This document shows, piece after piece, positions 23,902 to 32,123 of a stretch of DNA of 64,000 nucleotides. This DNA is from SIG440 sp045120135. Its GTDB lineage: Bacteria > Bacillota > Clostridia > Monoglobales > Monoglobaceae. Made by a program: the position numbers and the translations under genes. The notes beneath the pieces are model-generated. The model was not told where the DNA came from and searched no databases. It was given only the letters and a program-made list of their open reading frames with translations. The DNA is taken from the NCBI GenBank assembly GCA_045120135.1, contig JBGVEN010000001.1:62001-126000 (forward strand), given 5' to 3'. Position 1 is the first letter of the stretch. The number at the start of each line of letters is the position of its first letter.

Positions 23902-24525
23902 ATGCAAAAAGGTAAGTTTATTGTATTTGAGGGTATAGACGGCAGCGGTAAAAGCACACAGCTTAAAATGCTTGCCGAGACTTTAAGAGAAAGCGGAATA
24001 GAGTGTGTTGAAACGCTTGAGCCAACCTTTGGCACGGTGGGAACTGTTCTTCACGATATACTTTCCGGCAAAAAGAAAGCCGACCCCAAGGTTACGGCGG
24101 CGCTTTTTGTGGCGGACAGACTTGACCATCTGACCAATGCGGAAAATGGCGTTGTTAAAACGCTGGAGGAGGGCATAACGGTTATATGCGACAGGTACTA
24201 TTTTTCGTCGTATGCATACCAAAGCGTTGAAGTTCCGTCCGAGTGGGTGATAGAAGCCAACAAGCTTGCGGCCGAAACGCTTCGACCCGATTGCACGCTG
24301 TTTATAGATGTCAGTCCCAAGGTTGCTATGGAGAGAATCTCGAATAATCGTGAAACCACAGAGCTTTATGAAACGGAGGAACGCCTTACTGCTGTGCGTG
24401 AGGGCTATTTCAAGGCGTTTGAGAGAGTGAAGAATGAGGAGAAAATTAAGGTTTTTGACGGTGATAAGCCAATGCTTGAAATAGCGGAAGAAATTAAAAA
24501 ATTTGTATTTTCGGAGATTTTCTAG
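23902..24525 (+). CDS. tmk: dTMP kinase
   Basis: Phosphorylates dTMP to dTDP with ATP. 207 aa, with the P-loop FEGIDGSGKSTQ, the DR motif ICDRYYFSSYAYQ that binds the base and phosphate, and the expected lid region. A ribosome site AAGGAG is present. It is monocistronic with its own promoter. The usual Firmicutes partners (holB, the PSP1-domain gene) are not next to it. Confidence 0.93.
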   Translation: MQKGKFIVFEGIDGSGKSTQLKMLAETLRESGIECVETLEPTFGTVGTVLHDILSGKKKADPKVTAALFVADRLDHLTNAENGVVKTLEEGITVICDRYYFSSYAYQSVEVPSEWVIEANKLAAETLRPDCTLFIDVSPKVAMERISNNRETTELYETEERLTAVREGYFKAFERVKNEEKIKVFDGDKPMLEIAEEIKKFVFSEIF

Positions 24526-24574
24526 ATAATAGTTAAAACTTTGACAAAAACCTCAAAAGAACGGCTGAAATTTC

Positions 24575-24604
24575 TTGACAAAAATACTGTTTTTATGTTA
24601 GAAT
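24575..24604 (+). promoter_or_regulatory. Promoter of the purine operon
   Basis: A perfect -35 TTGACA and an extended -10 TGTTAGAAT with an 18-base spacer. Transcription would start near 24611, giving a leader of about 190 bases that holds the riboswitch. Confidence 0.85.
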
Positions 24605-24664
24605 ATATAGGTAGATTTACAGATGCTGCAGAGGGGCATTCTGGAACGAAATTTAAGAGTTTTT

Positions 24665-24733
24665 TGCGACTGACGGATAAAAGTGGAATAACCACAGGGA
24701 AACAAAAAACTGATTTAAAGCCGACCGTCTGGG
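24665..24733 (+). promoter_or_regulatory. ZTP riboswitch (pfl motif)
   Basis: The leader contains the conserved blocks of the ZTP riboswitch: GCGACTGACGGATAAAAGTG, then GGAATAACCACAGGGAA, a short linker, and the 3' block CCGACCGTCTGGGC that forms the pseudoknot and Z-nucleotide pocket. ZTP/ZMP accumulates when 10-formyl-THF is short. Binding would turn on purine and one-carbon genes by preventing the terminator that follows. Genes downstream (purE to purC with fhs) are the classic regulon. Confidence 0.93.
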
Positions 24734-24769
24734 CAGTCCTGAAACTACAGGACTGCCCTATTTGTTTTT
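24731..24769 (+). terminator. Terminator of the ZTP riboswitch expression platform
   Basis: GGGCAGTCCTG pairs with CAGGACTGCCC around AAACTA, followed by TATTTGTTTTT. Its first bases overlap the end of the riboswitch core (CTGGGC), so ligand binding and termination compete. Confidence 0.92.
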
Positions 24770-24797
24770 AAAATCAAAATCTCAGGAGGAAAATGAT

Positions 24798-25292
24798 ATG
24801 AAAAAAGTTGGAATTATTATGGGCAGCGACAGCGACCTTCCAGTTGTTGAGAAAGCAATTGATACATTAAAGGAGCTTGAAGTTCCTTTTGAAGTGCACG
24901 TTTATTCTGCACACAGAACACCTGTTGAGGCAAAGGAGTTTTCGGTAAATGCCCGTGCAAACGGATTTGGTGCAATTATTGCAGCGGCAGGTAAAGCGGC
25001 ACACCTTGCAGGTGCTATTGCGGCAAACACCACACTTCCGGTTATCGGTATTCCGATTAAGTCATCAACTCTTGACGGTCTTGATGCGCTTCTTTCAACA
25101 GTTCAGATGCCCGGCGGAATTCCGGTTGCGACTGTTGCGATTGACGGTGCACAGAACGCGGCATTGCTTGCTGCACAGATTATAGCGGTTGAAGATGCAG
25201 CACTTGCGGCAAAACTTGATGCTCAGAGAAAGGCAGCAATGGAAAAGGTTCTTAAAAAGAATGCTGAGATTGCTGAAAAGTATAACAACTAA
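24798..25292 (+). CDS. purE: 5-(carboxyamino)imidazole ribonucleotide mutase / AIR carboxylase
   Basis: A 164-residue PurE. It opens with KKVGIIMGSDSDLPVVEKA and has the pocket motif SAHRTP, as in class I N5-CAIR mutases. The usual GGAAHLPG is AAAGKAAHLAG here. Class I PurE normally needs PurK to make its substrate, but no purK lies in the window, so the route (PurK elsewhere, or direct CO2 use) is open. Start at ATG 24798 behind CAGGAGGAAAATG. First gene of the riboswitch-controlled operon. Confidence 0.93.
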   Translation: MKKVGIIMGSDSDLPVVEKAIDTLKELEVPFEVHVYSAHRTPVEAKEFSVNARANGFGAIIAAAGKAAHLAGAIAANTTLPVIGIPIKSSTLDGLDALLSTVQMPGGIPVATVAIDGAQNAALLAAQIIAVEDAALAAKLDAQRKAAMEKVLKKNAEIAEKYNN

Positions 25293-25308
25293 GTTTAGGA
25301 GGACATAT

Positions 25309-26730
25309 ATGGGCGGTTTTTTTGGAGCAGTCAGCAGACATGATGCCATAGCAGATGTATTTTTCGGTGCGGACTATCATTCGCATCTTGGAACACGGCG
25401 TGGCGGTATTGCAGCGTATGACAGCGAAATAGGACTTCAGAGAGATATACACAATATTGAAAATACCCCTTTCAGAACCAAGTTTGATAATGTGTTCAAT
25501 GAGATGAAAGGCAACTCGGCAATCGGTGTCATCAGTGATTCTGACCCGCAGCCGCTTTTGATAAGGTCTGAGGTTGGTGTTTATGCCATTTCGACAATCG
25601 GCAGAATAAACAATGCTGAGGAGCTTATTGAAAAGTATCTCGTAAAGGGCGGACACTTTGGCGTTATGACAGGAGGCAAGGTAAATTCAACAGACCTTGT
25701 TGCGGCACTTATCAATCAGAAAAGCACTTTTGCTGAGGGTATCGAATATGTTCACGATGTAGTTGAGGGTACAGTTTCAATACTGATTCTCACAAATGAG
25801 GGCAAGCTTATTGCCGCTCGTGACAAAGTAGGCAGACTTCCGGTGCTTATTGGTAAGAACGAAGACGGATATGCAGTCTCCTTTGAAGATTTTGCTTATA
25901 AAAAGCTTGGATACGACGATGAAATGGAACTTGGCCCCGGTGAGGCGGTTGAGATTACTGCGGATGGAATAAAGCAGATTGTAAAACCGGGCAAAGAAAT
26001 GAAAATCTGTGCATTTTTATGGAGCTATTATGGCTACCCCAACTCGGTGTACGAGGGTATAAATGTTGAGACAATGAGATACCGTAACGGTGCAATAATG
26101 GCTCAGACAGACAAGGCGAACGGTAATGAGGCGGATATTGACTTTGTAAGCGGTGTTCCGGATTCGGGCACACCCCACGCAATAGGTTATGCGAACGAGA
26201 GTGGAATTCCATTTGCAAGACCGTTTATAAAATACACACCTACCTGGCCGAGGAGCTTTACTCCAAAGCATCAAAGCGACAGAATTAAGATAGCGAGAAT
26301 GAAGCAGGTTCCGATTCACGAGCTGATTGAAGATAAAAACCTGCTCTTTGTAGATGACTCAATTGTTCGTGGAACTCAGCTTAAGGAAACAGTTGATTTC
26401 CTTTATCAGCATGGCGCAAAATCGGTGCATATGCGTTCTGCGTGTCCGCCGATTATGTACGGTTGTAAGTACCTGAACTTTACAAGCAGCAAAAACGAGA
26501 TGGAGCTTATTGCTCGTCAGACGGTAATGGAGCTTGAGGGTGAAGATGGCTTTAATCATATAGACGAATACAGCGACGGCAGCACAGAAAGAGGTAAAAA
26601 ACTCAGAGAAACAATCTCTGAAAAGTTTGGTTTTGAATCTCTTGACTTCCAGTCATTGGAGGGTGTAATCAAGGCAATAGGCCTTGAACCCTGCAAATTG
26701 TGTACCTACTGCTGGAGCGGCAAAGAATAA
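25309..26730 (+). CDS. purF: Amidophosphoribosyltransferase without the N-terminal catalytic Cys
   Basis: First committed purine enzyme: PRPP plus glutamine (or ammonia) to phosphoribosylamine. The 473-aa protein has the whole Ntn-glutaminase plus PRTase layout. The PRPP loop LLFVDDSIVRGT is near residues 345-356. Cysteines equivalent to the Fe-S ligands of Bacillus PurF are present (Cys234, Cys386, Cys465/468 in CTYC). However, it starts MGGFFGAVSRHDA: Gly replaces Cys1, and no Cys occurs before residue 234. Start at 25309 is fixed by AGGAGG six bases upstream. The upstream open frame belongs to purE sequence. Confidence 0.9.
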   Translation: MGGFFGAVSRHDAIADVFFGADYHSHLGTRRGGIAAYDSEIGLQRDIHNIENTPFRTKFDNVFNEMKGNSAIGVISDSDPQPLLIRSEVGVYAISTIGRINNAEELIEKYLVKGGHFGVMTGGKVNSTDLVAALINQKSTFAEGIEYVHDVVEGTVSILILTNEGKLIAARDKVGRLPVLIGKNEDGYAVSFEDFAYKKLGYDDEMELGPGEAVEITADGIKQIVKPGKEMKICAFLWSYYGYPNSVYEGINVETMRYRNGAIMAQTDKANGNEADIDFVSGVPDSGTPHAIGYANESGIPFARPFIKYTPTWPRSFTPKHQSDRIKIARMKQVPIHELIEDKNLLFVDDSIVRGTQLKETVDFLYQHGAKSVHMRSACPPIMYGCKYLNFTSSKNEMELIARQTVMELEGEDGFNHIDEYSDGSTERGKKLRETISEKFGFESLDFQSLEGVIKAIGLEPCKLCTYCWSGKE

Positions 26731-26837
26731 ATAACCTGTGAAAAACATTATCCCGCAATCAAATTACACCGCTCGCTGTACACAAAGTACAGCTTCGGGT
26801 TAGATTTGGTTACGCTATAATATTTTTCCACGGTTAT
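26731..26837. repeat. Imperfect palindromic intergenic element (E1)
   Basis: Fills most of the purF-purM gap. Outer arms ATAACCTGTGAAAAACATTA and the complement of TATAATATTTTTCCACGGTT, then inner arms ending in GCTGTAC-ACAAA-GTACAGC. Transcribed RNA would form one long hairpin. The core 26760-26809 closely resembles the core of element E2 (30722-30771) and partly that of E4. Confidence 0.6.
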
Positions 26838-26901
26838 AGCGTAATTCGTTTAAATGTATATAATTAAATTTATTTTTGACATACAGAAAGGATAAAAGAA
26901 A

Positions 26902-27942
26902 ATGGAAAAGAGCTTTAGTGAAAGTTACAAGGCGGCAGGCGTTGATATTACTGCCGGTTATAAGGCTGTGGAGCTTATGAAGCAGCACATCGCAAGAACT
27001 GTTACTGCAGGTGCAGCATCAGATATCGGCGGCTTTGGCGGTCTGTTTGAGATGGACCTTACAGGTATAAACAAGCCTGTTTTAGTTAGCGGAACAGACG
27101 GTGTTGGTACAAAGCTTAAGATGGCATTTCTTATGGATAAGCACGATACTGTTGGTATTGACTGCGTTGCAATGTGCGTAAATGACATCATCTGCTGCGG
27201 CGCAAAGCCGCTGTTCTTCCTTGACTACATTGCAGTAGGCAAGAACTATCCCGAAAAGGTAGCTGACATCGTATCCGGTGTTGCAGAGGGATGTGTTCAG
27301 TCCGGCTGTGCTCTTATCGGTGGCGAAACTGCAGAAATGCCCGGCTTCTACCCCGAAGACGAATATGACCTTGCAGGGTTCTCTGTTGGTGTTGTTGATA
27401 AGGGTAAGGTTTTAAACAACAAAACAATTACCGAGGGCGATGTGATTATTGCTCTTCCCTCAAGTGGTGTTCACTCAAACGGCTTTTCACTTGTAAGAAA
27501 GGTGTTTGATGTAGAAAACGCAGATATCAAAGCGCCACGCGCGGAACTTGGCGGCAAATCAGTTGGCGAAACTCTTCTGACCCCCACCAGAATTTATGTA
27601 AAGCCTATGCTGGCTCTCTTTGACGAAGTTACAGTTAAGGCTGTGTCACATATCACAGGCGGTGGCTTCTATGAAAATATTCCCAGAAGCATTCCTAAGG
27701 GTTTTGGTGCAAAGATTGAAAGAAGTGCTGTTAAGGTTCTTCCCATATTCGACCTTATTGCAAAAGAGGGCAATATTCCTGAACGTGATATGTTCAATAC
27801 CTTTAATATGGGCGTTGGTATGAGCGTAGTTGTTGCAAAAGAGGACGCTAACAAGGCAATCGAAATTCTCCGTGCAAACGGCGAAGATGCATATATCATG
27901 GGCGAAATTATTAAGAGCGACGAAAGCGTGGTTATATGCTAA
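26902..27942 (+). CDS. purM: Phosphoribosylformylglycinamidine cyclo-ligase
   Basis: AIR synthetase, 346 aa: ATP-dependent ring closure of FGAM to AIR. Typical segments: SYKAAGVDITAGYKAVELMK at the start, VLVSGTDGVGTKLK, GIDCVAMCVNDIICCGAKPL, GGETAEMPGFY and the ITGGGFYENIPR motif near the C-terminus. The ribosome site is AGAAAGGAT. It overlaps purN by seven bases. Confidence 0.97.
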   Translation: MEKSFSESYKAAGVDITAGYKAVELMKQHIARTVTAGAASDIGGFGGLFEMDLTGINKPVLVSGTDGVGTKLKMAFLMDKHDTVGIDCVAMCVNDIICCGAKPLFFLDYIAVGKNYPEKVADIVSGVAEGCVQSGCALIGGETAEMPGFYPEDEYDLAGFSVGVVDKGKVLNNKTITEGDVIIALPSSGVHSNGFSLVRKVFDVENADIKAPRAELGGKSVGETLLTPTRIYVKPMLALFDEVTVKAVSHITGGGFYENIPRSIPKGFGAKIERSAVKVLPIFDLIAKEGNIPERDMFNTFNMGVGMSVVVAKEDANKAIEILRANGEDAYIMGEIIKSDESVVIC

Positions 27943-28544
27943 ACAAAGCAAAAATTGCGGTTCTGGTCTCAGGCGGCGGCACAAATCTGCAGGCACTTAT
28001 TGATGCACAAAAGGCAGGGATAATAGCAAATGGCGAAATCTCACTTGTTATTTCCAACAATGCCGGTGCGTATGCTCTTACCCGTGCTGAAAATGCAGGG
28101 ATAAAAACAGCAGTTGTCTCCAAAAAGGAGCTTGGTGCAGAGAAGTTCGAAGAAGCACTTGTTGCTGAACTTGAAAAGAATGGCATTGAGCTGATTATCT
28201 TAGCCGGATTTATGTGTATTCTCAGCGAAAGATTTACATCAAAGTATCCCAAACGGATAATCAATGTTCATCCGTCGCTAATTCCGTCATTTTGCGGCGA
28301 AGGCTTTTACGGACTCCGTGTCCACGAGGCGGCACTCCAGTACGGCGTAAAGGTTACGGGCGCAACAGTTCACTTTGTAAACGAAATCCCCGACGGCGGA
28401 GAGATTATTCTCCAGAAGGCGGTTGAAATTGAAGAGGGTGATACTCCCGAAATTCTCCAGAAACGTGTAATGGAGCAGGCTGAATGGAATCTTCTTCCCA
28501 GAGCGGCAGAAATGGTTTCGGAGAAAATCGTTAAATCAAGATAA
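27936..28544 (+). CDS. purN: Phosphoribosylglycinamide formyltransferase
   Basis: Transfers the formyl group of 10-formyl-THF to GAR. 202 aa. The N-terminal phosphate loop is VLVSGGGTNLQALID. The active site triad is visible in NVHPSLIPSF (Asn, His) and in the late Asp of EIPDGGEIILQ. It starts inside the end of purM (ATGCTAA), so translation is coupled. One of two steps in the operon consuming formyl-THF, which explains the ZTP control. Confidence 0.96.
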   Translation: MLNKAKIAVLVSGGGTNLQALIDAQKAGIIANGEISLVISNNAGAYALTRAENAGIKTAVVSKKELGAEKFEEALVAELEKNGIELIILAGFMCILSERFTSKYPKRIINVHPSLIPSFCGEGFYGLRVHEAALQYGVKVTGATVHFVNEIPDGGEIILQKAVEIEEGDTPEILQKRVMEQAEWNLLPRAAEMVSEKIVKSR

Positions 28545-28599
28545 AGGAGCAAATTAACGTGAAAGTTCCTTTCCCGTTAAGCCTCCGGCGGATTTTGTT

Positions 28600-28734
28600 G
28601 TCCGTGCAAAATTTTCCTCGCATAAATGCTCGAAAATGCACATGGACGTAATAATCTCTTATCATTCCTTGCTCTGCGGATAAGAGAAATTTCATAAACT
28701 ATTTGTGCCGACGCAGAGCGGCGGAATGGAGATT
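28600..28734 (+). promoter_or_regulatory. Two-state RNA leader in front of purO
   Basis: The 193-base gap purN-purO has no gene. It holds a hairpin at 28600-28647 and then a region with two exclusive foldings. Folding one: TCTCTTATC (28655-28663) with GATAAGAGA (28679-28687). Folding two: AATCTC, CATTCC and GCTCTGCG (28653-28678) with CGCAGAGC, GGAATG and GAGATT (28712-28734), which buries the purO ribosome site. It could also be an extragenic palindrome. Confidence 0.5.
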
Positions 28735-28737
28735 ATT

Positions 28738-29457
28738 ATGAATATTTATGCTATAAACGATATGGGCGAGCTCATAAAGGATAATTCTTATGTGGGCAGA
28801 GGTATTGTAATCGGCAAGTCCAAGGATGCAAAATCAGCGGTTTTTGCATACTTCATTATGGGTAGGTCGGAAAACAGCCGCAACCGTGTGTTTATCGAAA
28901 ACGGCAGCGAGGTAATTATCCATCCCTTTGATGCATCAAAGGTTGAGGACCCGTCACTTATCATCTACTCACCGGTTCGTGTTCACAAAAACAATCTGGT
29001 TGTTACAAACGGCGACCAGACCGATACAGTAATCGAATTCCTTGAAAAGGGCAAGACCTTTGAAGAGGCACTTGATACCCGTGAGTTCGAGCCGGACGGT
29101 CCTAACTGGACGCCCCGAATCAGCGGTATGTTTACATTTGAGGACAAGGACTTCACATATAAAATGAGTATTCTCAAGAGCGCTGATGCTGAGGGTACAG
29201 CATGCAACAGATTTACATATTCATATAAAGCGCTCGCGGGTCTTGGACACTTCATTCACACCTATGTATGCGACGGAAATCCCATTCCCACATTCCAGGG
29301 CGAGCCTGAAAGAGTTGAAATCCCCAACGATATTGACGAGTTCACAGAAAAAATCTGGACAAACCTCAATGAGGCAAACAAGATTTCACTTTATGTAAGA
29401 TACATCGACCTTGAAACAGGTGCAGAAACCAATCGTATGATTAATAAAAATGCCTAA
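28738..29457 (+). CDS. purO: IMP cyclohydrolase, PurO type
   Basis: Closes FAICAR to IMP, the last purine step. 239 aa, with the N-terminal YVGRGIVIGKSKD and ISGMFTFEDKDFTYKMSI segments of the stand-alone IMP cyclohydrolase family first known from archaea; it replaces the N-terminal half of bifunctional PurH. The next gene supplies the transformylase half, which supports the assignment. Start at ATG 28738, seven bases from the TGGAG ribosome site that lies in the folded leader. The longer frame from 28705 is rejected. Confidence 0.88.
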   Translation: MNIYAINDMGELIKDNSYVGRGIVIGKSKDAKSAVFAYFIMGRSENSRNRVFIENGSEVIIHPFDASKVEDPSLIIYSPVRVHKNNLVVTNGDQTDTVIEFLEKGKTFEEALDTREFEPDGPNWTPRISGMFTFEDKDFTYKMSILKSADAEGTACNRFTYSYKALAGLGHFIHTYVCDGNPIPTFQGEPERVEIPNDIDEFTEKIWTNLNEANKISLYVRYIDLETGAETNRMINKNA

Positions 29458-29480
29458 GATTTTTGAAAGGATTGATACAA

Positions 29481-30665
29481 ATGAAAGAATTTGAACTTAA
29501 ATATGGCTGTAACCCTAATCAAAAGCCGTCAAAGATTTATATGAACGACGGCAGCGAACTGCCCATCGAAATTTTAAGCGGCAGACCCGGATATATAAAC
29601 TTTCTCGATGCATTCAACAGCTGGCAACTAGTGAAGGAGCTGAAAGTGGCACTTGGTATGCCTGCGGCAACTTCTTTTAAGCATGTAAGCCCCACATCAG
29701 CAGCAGTTGGTAACCCTATGAGTGCAGAACTCAAAAAGGCTTGCTTTGTTGATGATATCGAAGGTCTTGACGAATCACCCCTCGCAACAGCTTATGCCCG
29801 TGCAAGAGGAACAGACAGAATGTCATCATTTGGTGACTGGATTGCTCTTAGTGATGTTTGTGACGTTACAACAGCAAAGCTTATTAAACGCGAGGTTTCA
29901 GACGGTGTTATTGCTCCGGGCTACGAGCCGGAAGCACTTGAAATCTTAAAGAGCAAGAGAAACGGCAACTATAACATCGTAAAGATTGACCCCGACTTTG
30001 TTCCCGCAGAGCAGGAAACAAAGATGGTTTACGGTATCACATTTGAACAGGGCAGAAACAATTTCAAGATTGACGAAGAACTGCTTTCAAATATTGTTAC
30101 CGAAAATAAGAATATGCCAGATAGCGCAAAGCGTGATCTTATAATTGCGCTTATTACACTTAAGTACACACAGAGTAACTCTGTATGCTTTGCAAAGGAC
30201 GGTCAGGCAATAGGCGTTGGCGCAGGTCAGCAGTCAAGAATTCATTGTACCAGACTTGCAGGTAACAAGGCGGACATCTGGCATCTTCGTCAGCACGAAA
30301 AGGTTCTTAATCTTCCTTTCCTTGACACAGTCGGCAGACCCGACCGTGATAATGCAATTGATGTATACCTTTCAGAAGATGCAGAGGATGTACTGGGGGA
30401 TGGCAACTGGCAAAAGTTGTTCTCCGAAAAGCCCGTGGCATTCCCAAGAGCAGAACAGAGAGAATACCTTGCATCGCTTAGCGGTGTAGCTCTCGGCAGT
30501 GACGCGTTCTTCCCCTTTGGCGATAATATCGAAAGAGCGGCACGCAGCGGAGTAACCTATATAGCAGAACCCGGCGGTTCAATTCGTGATGATAATGTTA
30601 TTGAAGCGTGCAATAAGCATAATATGGCAATGGCATTTACGGGGATGCGACTTTTCCATCACTAA
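29481..30665 (+). CDS. purH: AICAR transformylase (stand-alone PurH C-terminal domain)
   Basis: Formylates AICAR with 10-formyl-THF. 394 aa, matching only the transformylase domain of PurH. It begins with the family sequence KEFELKYGCNPNQKPSKIY and has SFKHVSPTSAAVG and GVGAGQQSRIHCTRLA. No cyclohydrolase domain is present; PurO next to it does that job. Start at ATG 29481, nine bases from AAAGGAT; the earlier ATG at 29463 overlaps the ribosome site. Second formyl-THF-using step in the operon. Confidence 0.93.
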   Translation: MKEFELKYGCNPNQKPSKIYMNDGSELPIEILSGRPGYINFLDAFNSWQLVKELKVALGMPAATSFKHVSPTSAAVGNPMSAELKKACFVDDIEGLDESPLATAYARARGTDRMSSFGDWIALSDVCDVTTAKLIKREVSDGVIAPGYEPEALEILKSKRNGNYNIVKIDPDFVPAEQETKMVYGITFEQGRNNFKIDEELLSNIVTENKNMPDSAKRDLIIALITLKYTQSNSVCFAKDGQAIGVGAGQQSRIHCTRLAGNKADIWHLRQHEKVLNLPFLDTVGRPDRDNAIDVYLSEDAEDVLGDGNWQKLFSEKPVAFPRAEQREYLASLSGVALGSDAFFPFGDNIERAARSGVTYIAEPGGSIRDDNVIEACNKHNMAMAFTGMRLFHH

Positions 30666-30667
30666 TT

Positions 30668-30800
30668 AAAAAGCTGCAAAAAGCAGCACCGACCGCACAA
30701 AGCATAGCTTTGTGCTACGGACAAATTCCACCGCTTGCGGTACAGGTCAGTACAGCTGCGGGTGTGATTTGTCAGTTCTGCACTATTTTTTGCAGCTTTT
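30668..30800. repeat. Imperfect palindromic intergenic element (E2)
   Basis: Fills the purH-purD gap. The outer arm AAAAGCTGCAAAAAGCAG is matched by the complement at 30774-30800. Inner arms end GGTAC-AGGTCA-GTACAGC. An extra perfect hairpin, GCACAAAGC/GCTTTGTGC, sits in the left arm near 30695-30715. The central 50 bases are close to those of E1. Confidence 0.6.
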
Positions 30801-30839
30801 CGGAATTTTATCAAAGACGAAAGAAAGGATTCCATATTT

Positions 30840-32102
30840 ATGAAAATAATGGTAGTAGGCGGTGGCGGCCGTGAACACGCCATCATTAAAAAACTGAAAG
30901 AAAGCGACAAGGTCACAAAGATATACGCACTCCCCGGTAATGGCGGTATGGCTCAGGATGCCGAGTGCGTTGCAATCGGAGCAAAAGAAATTGACAAAAT
31001 CCGTGACTTTGCTGTAAACGAAAAGATAGATTTTGCAGTTGTTGCTCCTGACGACCCTCTTGTACTCGGCGCAGTTGACGCTTTGGAGGGAGCAGGTATT
31101 CCCTGCTTTGGTCCTAAAGCCAATGCCGCAATTATTGAGGGAAGCAAGGTCTTTTCAAAGAACCTGATGAAAAAATACAATATTCCCACAGCGGAGTATG
31201 AGGTTTTCTCTGACCTTGATGCAGCGCTCAAGTATCTTGAAACTGCACCTATCCCTACAGTGATTAAGGCTGACGGTCTTGCTCTTGGCAAGGGCGTAAT
31301 AATTGCAATGACGCGTGACGAGGCAAAGGCTGCAGTCCGTTCAATGATGGAAGATAAAATCTTTGGCGAAAGCGGCAGCAATGTTGTGGTTGAGGAATTT
31401 CTCACCGGCCCTGAAGTATCTGTTCTTTCATTCACAGACGGCGAGGTTGTGATCCCTATGGTATCGTCAATGGACCATAAGCGTGCAAAGGATAATGACG
31501 AGGGCTTAAATACCGGCGGTATGGGAACAATTGCACCAAACCCCTACTACACAAAGGCAATTGCTGATGAGTGTATGGAAAAGATTTTCCTCCCCACAAT
31601 CGAGGCAATGAATAAAGAGGGCAGAACTTTTAAAGGCTGTCTGTACTTTGGACTTATGCTCACCGAAAAGGGCCCCAAGGTAATTGAATACAACTGCCGT
31701 TTTGGTGACCCCGAAACTCAGGTAGTGCTCCCGCTTTTAGAGAGTGATTTATTTGAAATTATGCAGCATACTGCCAACGGAACTTTAAAGGATGCAGAGG
31801 TTAAGTTTGCTGACAAGTCGGCTTGTTGCGTTGTTATGGCATCGGACGGCTATCCTCAAAAATATGAGTCTGGTTTTGAAATCACAATGCCCAGCGGTAA
31901 AAATATCTATGTTGCAGGCGCAAAGCTGGAGTCCGGTAAGCTCTTAACTGCCGGCGGCAGAGTACTTGGTGTTACAGAAACAGGAGCTACTCTGGAGGAT
32001 GCAATTGCTGCGGCTTATGAAACAGTAAACACAGTTAATTTCGGCAATGCATATTACAGAAAAGATATAGGACAAAAGGCCCTGGCGGCAAAAAAAGCAT
32101 AA
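30840..32102 (+). CDS. purD: Phosphoribosylamine-glycine ligase
   Basis: GAR synthetase, an ATP-grasp enzyme of 420 aa. The N-terminal loop is VVGGGGREHAII, the ATP-grasp segments are VIKADGLALGKGVI and GPEVSVLSFTDG, and the metal site is YNCRFGDPETQ. The ribosome site is GAAAGGAT. It lies between two palindromic elements' worth of spacer upstream and only 21 bases before purL. Confidence 0.97.
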   Translation: MKIMVVGGGGREHAIIKKLKESDKVTKIYALPGNGGMAQDAECVAIGAKEIDKIRDFAVNEKIDFAVVAPDDPLVLGAVDALEGAGIPCFGPKANAAIIEGSKVFSKNLMKKYNIPTAEYEVFSDLDAALKYLETAPIPTVIKADGLALGKGVIIAMTRDEAKAAVRSMMEDKIFGESGSNVVVEEFLTGPEVSVLSFTDGEVVIPMVSSMDHKRAKDNDEGLNTGGMGTIAPNPYYTKAIADECMEKIFLPTIEAMNKEGRTFKGCLYFGLMLTEKGPKVIEYNCRFGDPETQVVLPLLESDLFEIMQHTANGTLKDAEVKFADKSACCVVMASDGYPQKYESGFEITMPSGKNIYVAGAKLESGKLLTAGGRVLGVTETGATLEDAIAAAYETVNTVNFGNAYYRKDIGQKALAAKKA

Positions 32103-32123
32103 GAAAGGAAATCAAAAAAAGTT

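Noticed and set aside
24541..24771. 76-codon ORF on the plus strand
   Set aside because: It runs through the purine promoter, the ZTP riboswitch and its terminator; no ribosome site.
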